Shown here: one piece after another, positions 1-8,400 of the stretch
Numbering within the stretch: position 1 is the first letter of the stretch
Layout: each line of letters opens with the position of its first letter
Assembly (NCBI GenBank): GCA_028565635.1
Contig: JAOXYB010067756.1
Location: 1 to 10,112 of the forward strand
Source of the DNA: Phoronis ovalis
Taxonomy: Eukaryota; Phoronida; Phoronidae
DNA: 10,112 bases
Reading direction: 5' to 3'
Program-made: the position numbers and the translations under genes
Notes under the pieces: generated by a model
The model's database searches: none
What the model saw: the letters and a program-made list of their open reading frames with translations, nothing else
What the model was told of the DNA's origin: nothing

Positions 1-144
1 TATAAACAATATTGAAAATTATCACGTGAAAGACGATACCAATGCTGTATATCCTATAGATAGGATAAAACAGCAATAATATGTGAACTACCAAAGTCTC
101 ATTTCAACACCACCATATCCCCATATTTTATATGTTATAAATAA

Positions 145-297
145 ATGCTAAAGTCTACCACACCAGTAGCATATATATTCTGCATGATTCAGCGCACGGT
201 GTTGTCTGACAATACTGTTGTTTTTGCTGAAAATGTCCCCTCTCTCTTACAGGGACAATGTCTCATGCTTGTGAAGGAAGGTGAACTGGGTCATTGA
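145..297 (+). CDS. Weak candidate terminal exon, unidentified
   Basis: A frame is open from the ATG at 145 to the TGA at 295-297, and its C-terminal half reads like protein (for example VVFAENVPSLLQGQCLMLVK). Two acceptors could start an exon here: one before 193 (gattcag) and a stronger one before 253 (a pyrimidine run ending ttacag). A donor-like GTGAAC at 281 could also end an exon before the stop. An AATAAA lies at about 865 and is followed by T-rich and GT-rich sequence, so a plus-strand gene could end here, convergent with the large minus-strand gene. I do not recognise the peptide. The pyrimidine run of the inner acceptor lies inside the longer frame, so the two readings compete. This may be chance. 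Confidence 0.2.
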   Translation: MLKSTTPVAYIFCMIQRTVLSDNTVVFAENVPSLLQGQCLMLVKEGELGH

Positions 298-639
298 TTT
301 ACCAGTAATAGGAAACTCCATGATTGTTTTTAACTTTTACATATAATTATGTTTTAAATAACTATGCACTTTAAATTAGTTTGCGCCATTTATTTTTCAC
401 AAATCGACACAAACTGATTTACTGGTTTTACCGAACGACAATGTGATTGCATCATTTTAACATTTGAGAAAAACTGGCAAATGATAAACATACGAGGTTA
501 CTAAAAAATCTTGTTTAATTTGAATAAACATCTTCCTTGTAATGTTTTTGGTGTAGTAGATAATTATCTGTTGTGTTCTCATACAATATATATAGATACA
601 GACTGTTAATTGGCTATTATGTACCGCACATGTAGTCAT
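298..639. other. AT-rich stretch without a supported gene
   Basis: Both strands have open frames only of chance length and composition. I see no splice-bounded exon, RNA gene or clear repeat here. If the candidate exon to the left is real, this would be its 3' untranslated region. Confidence 0.4.
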
Positions 640-1895
640 ATGTCATCTGATCATTTGATGTGCAGTCATTGCAAAATTATCAAACATTCCGTTCAACATA
701 TGACCCACTTTTTGAAGGTTGTTTTTACAATGTTGTCTAGGTGATAACACTAGTTTACGTAGATCTTTATATATGCCAGGTACTTAATGAAGGTGCAGGT
801 TCACCACGTTTCATCATATGGATGCATAGGGGCACTGTGAAATGATTTTATGACATTTTGGTATAAATAAAAACTAGGTTAAATATTTTTTATTTTAACG
901 TGTGTTTGTTAAGCATTTTATCACCTTTAGCATGACACTTGCTGTTTTTAGTTAATTGATCACGCCACTCACAGGTGAACACTTACAAGTTAGCACATGA
1001 TTGTCAAGTTTGCATATGTCATGAAAGAAATTTTGACCTGCCTTATCTAGCTTGGCTATCTGGCTTTGAATCCTCTACTGTATGCCTCATGCTTACTTTC
1101 TACACACATACAATGTGGGCTTCTCCAATGCCTAATGAATGTTCAGAAATTGCAAAAATTATCAAAATTTTTGATTATCATTTGACTCACTTTTTAAGGT
1201 CATTTAGAAATGCCACCTAGCCTATTATGCCAACCCACCGATGGCACGGGGGCTCAGGTGTTGGTCTGCAAATCGAAAGGTTGCAGGTTCGTATCCTGCA
1301 TGGGTTATTAGTGATTACTTCCCTATGCAAGACACTGTATCCCTCATTTGCTTTTCTCTACCCAGAAGTAACAATAGGTACCAGGTTTATACATGACGCA
1401 GTACCTGGGATGGACTAGCATCCCATCCAGGGATAGTATACTCTGAGCCACTTTTAAAAACGCTACTGAAACTGGTATAAATCCCGGGCTGATGGGCCAA
1501 ATATGGTCCAGGACAACTTTATCTATGGCATGCAGCCAAATTCAAATTGGCCAGGTAATGCTTCGTCATTATAATTACAGATGTACATACAATGAGGGTA
1601 ATTCAGAAGTAATTAATTATATTGCGATAAAAAAAAGTTTTGGATTGATGTTTGACCAACTTTTCAAAATCATTTCATAATACCATCTTGCCTAAACTAT
1701 GTTGAACTTCTTAATGTCAGCTTTGAACTGCCCAGACAACTCTTAATCTTCCTGGCCCTACATGTACCATGAACAATGGTTCAAATGTGTATTGCTAATT
1801 AAAAATGAAAAAAAAAATTTCAAAAAAGTTTCGAATTGATGTGTAACGAATTTTTCAAGGTCATTTCAAAATATCATCTACCCTACTATGCCCTC
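640..1895 (+). repeat. Four diverged copies of an interspersed repeat
   Basis: Related blocks occur at about 660-745, 1145-1220, 1610-1705 and 1795-1895. The shared core, clearest in the last three, reads roughly gattgatgtttgacc, then an acttttcaaggtcattt-like segment, then aataccatctagcctactat-like sequence. The first copy is the most diverged. Copies 2 and 3 flank the SINE at about 1238-1500. Spacing is irregular (roughly 485, 465 and 185 bases), so this is a cluster of old interspersed copies, not a regular satellite. I cannot assign a named family. All copies run in the same direction, which could mean one segment was tandemly duplicated and later split by the SINE. Confidence 0.55.
1238..1500 (+). 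mobile_element. tRNA-derived SINE with conserved-domain-like body
   Basis: The head looks like a degraded tRNA gene with an RNA polymerase III promoter. A box-A-like gggctcaggtgttgg lies at 1249-1263, and a box-B match GGTTCGTATCC lies at 1286-1296. The body at about 1317-1382 contains a block like tatgcaagacactgtat followed by catttgcttttctctaccca. This resembles the deeply conserved Nin-DC domain shared by SINEs of many animals; the name is from memory and tentative. The next part forms a hairpin (CTGGGATG near 1404 pairing with CATCCCA near 1420), then runs into a tail with actggtataaatcccgggct. I could not define target-site duplications, so both ends are approximate. It appears to be an old, inactive copy. 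Confidence 0.7.
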
Positions 1896-1961
1896 TCACC
1901 TATAGATTCATATTATCCACCTTGGAATCATCAAGGTAACACGTCAGCTTTCTTCTTTTAG

Positions 1962-2103
1962 ACATACCATAAAGGGTGGTAAAGATGTTACATACAAAGA
2001 CAATGACGACGACATCCAAGAAGCAGAGGATACATCTATATGCCCATTTGTTTGGTGTGATGGGCATAAAAAGACACAATCATTCAAAACTTCTGAAATT
2101 TGA
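1962..2103 (+). CDS. Weak candidate 3' exon, unidentified
   Basis: A good acceptor (tttcttcttttag, ending at 1961) is followed by an open frame from 1963 to the TGA at 2101-2103. It codes about 46 residues that include an acidic stretch (KDNDDDIQEAEDTS) and then CPFVWCDGHKKTQ. Composition favours this strand: the complementary frame, open for about 58 codons, reads as serine and leucine, which is what an acidic exon looks like in antisense. No upstream exon with a matching phase (this one would need two bases of the previous codon) and no nearby AATAAA were found. It would lie inside or convergent to the minus-strand gene. I do not recognise it. Confidence 0.25.
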
Positions 2104-2221
2104 AATCCAATTGGGAATTAAACCACTGATTCCGGTTCCAAATGTGATGTTTTTTTCCACTATAGTGCTAACAATGCAATAACAAATGATTTTTAGGGGA
2201 TACAGGATAGGTTTTACTTAC
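2104..2221. other. Start of intron 5 of the minus-strand gene
   Basis: Reading leftward from the GTAAGT donor at 2221-2216, no further minus-strand exon in the required phase was found between here and position 1. If exon 5 is spliced, intron 5 is over 2.2 kb and contains the SINE and the repeats. If it is not spliced, translation stops two codons later at TAA (2216-2214). Confidence 0.35.
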
Positions 2222-2401
2222 AGAATCCAGATGAGTCCATTTTGATATCCACAGACTGTACATTTGTTACTCTTATATTTTGTTGTTGCTGTAACCATGC
2301 TTGGGCTTTTAGTACAACAGATGTAAACGTTGAAAATGTTGGCAATGATGTAAAAAATATTTTTCTTGTGCCTGTTTGGTCAGGGAGAAAATCAGCAAAT
2401 C
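2222..2401 (-). CDS. Exon 5 of the unrecognised gene (residues 230-288)
   Basis: The acceptor gaacattttacag ends at 2402. The first two bases complete Gly229 from exon 4, and a consensus donor GTAAGT lies at 2221-2216. It codes the start of module 2: FADFLPDQTGT, SLPTFSTFTSVVLKAQAWL, then NIRVTNVQSVDIK. This parallels residues 34-85 coded by exons 1 and 2, but with no intron at the place where exon 1 ends. The following exon was not found in the window. Confidence 0.72.
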
Positions 2402-5400
2402 CTGTAAAATGTTCATACAGCATTTTTTCATTGGTTTGCAGTCAAACCTTAATACATGTATAATATATGCGACACAGAAAAAATGAAGTTTGGAAATCAT
2501 ACATGTATGATCTTTTTTCATCTCTATCCATTATGTACATGATTTTAAGTTAGAACAAAAATTATAGTAAGTTACAGTTGTAGTAGTAGTGGTGGAGATA
2601 TTATACTGCACCAAAAAACAGCAACATAATAATTTCCATTAACAGGTTTCACTTTACCATTTCAAGCTATTGCAGCACATATCCAGAATTTTACAAAGGT
2701 AAACTTTTTTTATATATTTTTATTCATTAGATGAAATAATTTCGTATATTAAGATTCTTAATCACATGCCTCTTGAGACAGAAATTGTTGGATATCAGTG
2801 TATGCTTACATTGCCCAGTGTGTTGTATTTCATTATATTCAGCTAAATAAATAGTTCATTAATACCTATTTCTTCATAAGCTGGAGGCCCAACAATATAA
2901 AACACTCTGATGACGAACAGGAACAAAGTAGAGGCTTTGCCAGCTTCCCACCATGAGCTACTATCAGGATCTATGCAGCCAGATTTCCAAGATCCTCGAT
3001 ATTTCATCTCTTGAGTTTCCACTGTTATAATTTGACCTACAAAGTTTATTATTTTATAAATGATAACTTTTATCATCAATTTTCTATATGCTGTATAGTT
3101 TGATCTTTTTAATAATTTGATTTTATAAATTTATTTTATTAATAATATATCCCATTCCAGTGTCAGACTGAAATTCAAATGCAATTTTTAACTTTTGACT
3201 TTGCATGCTTATTGTCGGTATGTAATGGGAAATTATAATTTGCAAATCAAGAACTTTCCTGTAAAATGGCACATCATACCATGAAACATCAAGCTATATA
3301 TTTATAATATATCACACTGGAAACTCTCAGATAGATTATAAAGCCATTTAGTATTTGCCTATATACAGTATAATAGAATATATAGTTGTGGAGTGCTGTC
3401 CTGCAATCAGGTGTTTGTGAAAAGAACTGACTTCCGTCACAGATTCAAACAAATAAATGCAAAAGCAATGGATTTAAAATATAACAAAATGATATACATT
3501 ATGCCTAATCTGTCATGATTCTAAGTATGAATGTTGTCTGTCACAAATTATTTATAAACACAAAACTTTGAAACTAGAAGCTGATCATGATACAGACATT
3601 TTTATACAATTGCTACAACATATTATTTATTTAATTGTTTCAAACAAAGATAGCAATATTACATATTATTACACTAATTTCATTTCAGAATACAAAGCAG
3701 TAACTTTATTTTATGGCACCCATATAGTTCGTTCCAAATACTTAAATGCAGGTCTCGCAGTTTCTGTAAAGTCAAGTTTTTCAGAGTAATTTACATATAT
3801 ATGCAACCAGAACAAATCCGCATATACATTTAATCCTGTATATATTTTGACCTGTCCTGTTATAACTCTGTACCGAATATGAAGTTTATCTAATAAAAAC
3901 TGAAGCTGTTATTGCGAGGCAACGGGAAGTGTTACATACGACAACGATGCACAGCATATGACTATGTATGCAGTGCAATGTGCATAAACTCACCTGGAAT
4001 TGGCTGATTACGCAACATTTGATTTAATCCCTGTAAAGTATTGTTTAGAGTTTCAAACTTGGGAAAAGAAAGAAAGCCACCAGTTTCTAAACATGCAGGC
4101 ACAACATTCATATAGCCCAACTGCTGCGGAGGAAGACTTGGGTCCCTTGATGACACCCATAACCTAAATAGAAAGTAATGTATTTCAGTTAGAACTTGAT
4201 GTCTGACAAAAACAAGGGAATGACAATTACGACAAAAAAAAATGATGCATAGTTGTTAAATGCTACTGAATAACAGTTATTTTTTTTCTTTTAAAACAAT
4301 CAGCCAATCACTAATTAATTAATGTTTGGGGAGAACAGCTTAACGTATAAAAAAGTTCTTTAAAAAAAAATACGAAAATACTAAAATTTGAACCAGCCGC
4401 ACTGTTTAACAAGGCTTTCGGTCTCGCCTTATTAAAATTTCGTCCAAATAGAAGCTCTGACATCAGCTTTAATTAGTAGCTCTCTCTCTAAACTTTAAAC
4501 GGAATTTCTTACAAATCAAACTACTCCTATAATTTTTAAGCAAGACAGAAGTTTTGGGCTCAAAATGTTTATCACATACGTACGGAAAAAATGGCATGAG
4601 CGGATTTTTAACAAAACGTTTAGTTTTGTCTAGAAATACCAAGACAGAGCTCGGCAAACTTTGGGCAATTTCCTAAGTAGAACTTGGCAATTTCCTGGCA
4701 AAATTAATGTGTCCAACAGTTTGACCTATCAAAATGTGCATCTCCAAAATATGCATCGACAACTGTGGCTCAAGTTTTGAGACAGGACAGAAAATTCTGG
4801 TTGTGTTAGATGATCAAATATACTTTTATTGCAATATTATTTTAAATCATTTGGCACTGAGGTCATCAGTACGGATTAATCATCATGAAGTGGTCTGTGA
4901 CAGTTTGTTATTGTTTAAGCAACCATAGTGCCCCTGGCATCTTCAGTCGATGATACTCAGATCAAAGAGTCGACGTCCCGATTGAAGAAACTAAGTGATA
5001 TCACATATAATGCACTGTGACCACAGAATTAAAGAAATAGTGGTATGCTGGCCTACAAATGGATCATCTCAGTGTATTTGAATGGGATCTTTTTAAAATT
5101 TAATGTGTCCCACAGTTTCAATCATACAGACAAGTTTAACCTATCAAAACTTTTGTCTTGACAACACGCATCAATCACATCAGAGGCTCGATTTTTTAAA
5201 AATTGCCTTTTCAGAACACAAAAGGGCTCCTAAATTGTTAAAAAGTTTTTGGGATAAGAGATTCATTGGTATTTGTGATGATTTTTAAAAGTTGCATGGC
5301 CTGAATACCTGTGGTATGAGCATTTGTATTTTGATGAGATCACTTTTTTGTTACAGTATCTCTGTATATAATAATCATTCATTAATTAAATACTTAATTA

Positions 5401-8400
5401 CTCCCAGAAGTATAGCATTAGCCTGTTGGCCAGCTGACCAGCAAACTAAACATCTGAAATTCTGAAAACTAAATGTCATGTGATCACATACATACATACC
5501 AGTATACCCATTCACAGTGCGGATGGGAATAAAAATATTTGAAAAAACTATAAAATTTTAAGTACCGTAATCCTCTCACAAATATGTTGCTTGAACCATA
5601 TTCTAAATACGACATAGATTCGTAATCTATTTGTTTAGTACTATATTGCTTCTGTCGCTCAACACTTTCACATGTTTTCACTTCTAACCCTGCATTCTGA
5701 CTCAGGTAAGCATTTGCTCTTGACACAAGTACACTGAAATGCATTTATGAGAAAATGAAAAATTACACAGAACCAGTGCACGCATGATAAGATATTGCAG
5801 TAATCAGTAAGTAAACAGTAATTTTACAATGTAAACACAATTTATTGTGACTTGCCATTTTCATCTTACATGCCTTTCATCTCACAGCTTAAACTTTCTT
5901 TTTTTCAGATTATTGCTATAGGCTGCTACCATATTATGTGCAACCCCCACTTCTAAACATTATACACTTGCACTACCTAGTTTATTGAGGAAAAAAAATG
6001 GTACACTCGCACTACCATTTCTGCTTAATTTGGCATCAGTTACACTACGTATCAAAATTTTATTGCCAATGCCAACCTCTACATGAATGGTACTTATCTT
6101 AAATATACCCTGTGGTAAAAAGAAAGAACATGAGGACATTAGTTATGCAGCAAACTGCAGCGGGCACATTCAAATTTTAGAACGCGAATGCTTTGTAATG
6201 ATATGATAATGATGCAAATTAAATTTTCACAAAGATTCACGCTGTGGCTCAAGCTAATAGACTCTTCTCGTGCATGGCTGTTCCAGTCTCCCCCCCTAAT
6301 ACTATATGTGCAAACCAAGCATACATTCAATAGGAATTATAACAAACTTATCAAAATTAAAAATAATGTTTAGGTTTAGAATTTTTTCCAGTTGATATGA
6401 TAATATAATATTCTTTTTCTAAAATGTTGTTTCCTGATTTTTTAAAGCCAGATAAACCTTTATTTATAGTATAACTGATTGATAGTTTGCACCTGTATAA
6501 AAACAGGAAGTAGAGGGTAAATCAACTAATGGAATAGCTGTGAGAAGACTCTATGAGGTAATGCCGTTGCTGCATAACTAATATCCTCATTAAAAAATGT
6601 GACCTGACAAACAAAATACCATTATACCACAAGGTCACATTTCTTTGCAAACGATAGTAATGTACCTGTATTCCAGTCAGCAGGAATTTCGCAATTTTCG
6701 TAAATGTTTTTTGAAAACAGTTACGTAATATTTTAAAATACTGTAGCTCAACTAATGAGGTTATTTTACTCTGCTCCACCTTATTTCAATATTTCATTGG
6801 GGATTCCATCTACACCCAGGGCTCATCCATTTTTAGGGAGTTTAGTGCATTAATTCTCTATTTTTCCTTTTTCAAACATCAAATCTGTGAAATACAGTTT
6901 CGGTCCAGATCAGAAGCTTGGACATAGTTATGCACCAGATGGTCAACTTGATTGTCAAAATTGTTATGGAAAGATTTGATTGCTATATATATCGTTACTC
7001 ACAGAGAAATTCACAGCTAGTAACACAGTAATTAGTTCAATGTTCATTTTCCCCCCAGGCTCTCCTAGTATTCCTTAAATTGGGTTTTAATTTATGACCT
7101 TCTAAAATTCAATTAAGGGCCATTTTTTTAGAAGCTCATCATTTCAGAACTAAAAAGAATTTCAAAAATCTGAGAAATGGTTCCTAGGGAAAAGTGAACT
7201 TTGGCCAAATTTTATCTTAATATCTGTAGGGGTTTTGGACTTTTTATTGCTTTTTAGAAGAAAGCACATTTCACCTGATTCAGAAGTAGTTATTTGTTGC
7301 GCAATCTTAATCAAAGTTGCGAAATGCCATATGATGAGTCATTGAGTCGAGTAGTCTACACAGATCCATTTCTTGTTGTTTTTTGTTTGAACGTATTATT
7401 TTATGCCAAATTGAGTCTTACATTTTGTTTCCCTACATGCAACAATTAACTCAAATTATTAACTGGCATGGAACAAAAAAATACTACAATATATTACAAG
7501 TATTAGGCTAGGCTATAAAAACATTAAAGCATTGGTTGTTTCCTTTTGTGAAAATCTTTGTCTCTACCATCCCAGATACAATAAAATAAAGATATTTGGA
7601 ATTTTAATTAGAAAACATATTACTGGTGAAAAGGGTACATGCATTTAATATCTGAACCCATATAGAACCAAGGCCTTGTCACGGTTCCATGGTTGAAAAA
7701 AGTTTTTTAAAAAATCCCTACCTACCTAGTCCTGGTTCATGAAGTTCTGCACTAGCTCTTGATAATCTGAATTTTGAGCTGTGCGAACAGTCATGGAAAC
7801 TTACATAGCCAGTTACAGTGAAAGTGCCCAAACTTGGAAATCTATGTAATTCGTACCGAATGAGTTCATATATCAGTGTCCAGATACTCTCTGATTATCC
7901 CACAATTTCAACTACCACAGTGACTATATATACTTCTATGGCTATTTGCAACTCCTGCACTGGCACCCAGAGGGATGGGGTACTTGCCAAAAAACTGGGT
8001 TGGTGTGTGAGGCCCAGAGTAAAACAAGCTTACTTTATGGTAAAAACTGAATTCAGGAGTTTCAAATGGTGAAGGGAGTAGTTGAAGTTGAAGTTGGATA
8101 ATCAGAGATTATCTGGACAGTGATGTATGAACTAATTCCGTAGGAATTACATAGATTTCTTTGGGCACTATCACTGTATGATTGGCTATGTAAGTTTCCA
8201 TGACTGTTCGCACAGCTCACAAGTCAGATTATTAAGAGCTATAGTGCAGAACGTCATAAACCAGGACTATATACTAGTTACCTACCCTACCTAATATTTT
8301 TCAGCCTGTTCCCCCTAAATTGCTAAAACACATTTTTAGGCCTTAAATATCAATCTGAAATGGTGCTGAGATCATGGCTTTATTTTCTAAAAAACAAAAG

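Noticed and set aside
457-639. 60-codon minus-strand frame considered as exon 6 of the unknown gene
   Set aside because: It lacks the residues expected by comparison with module 1 and has chance-like composition.
975-1220. 81-codon plus-strand frame after an acag acceptor-like site
   Set aside because: Its second half is a copy of the interspersed repeat found also at 660, 1610 and 1795, so it is unlikely to be coding.
1238-1310. A functional tRNA gene
   Set aside because: Box B is good but the acceptor stem and anticodon arm do not fold properly, and the SINE body follows directly.
2643-2699. 57-base plus-strand mini-exon between ttaacag and GTAAAC
   Set aside because: Splice signals look fair and all three frames are open, but there is no phase partner and it sits in intron 4 of the opposite-strand gene.
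4469-4657. 62-codon minus-strand open frame in intron 2
   Set aside because: Exons 2 and 3 join in phase without it, and no flanking splice sites keep the frame.
5910-5957. Plus-strand exon after a strong pyrimidine tract (tttctttttttcag)
   Set aside because: The frames following it stop quickly and resemble nothing; such tracts are common in this AT-rich DNA.
7818-8072. 84-codon plus-strand open frame
   Set aside because: It spans the left arm and centre of the foldback element, has no splice context, and its composition is not protein-like.
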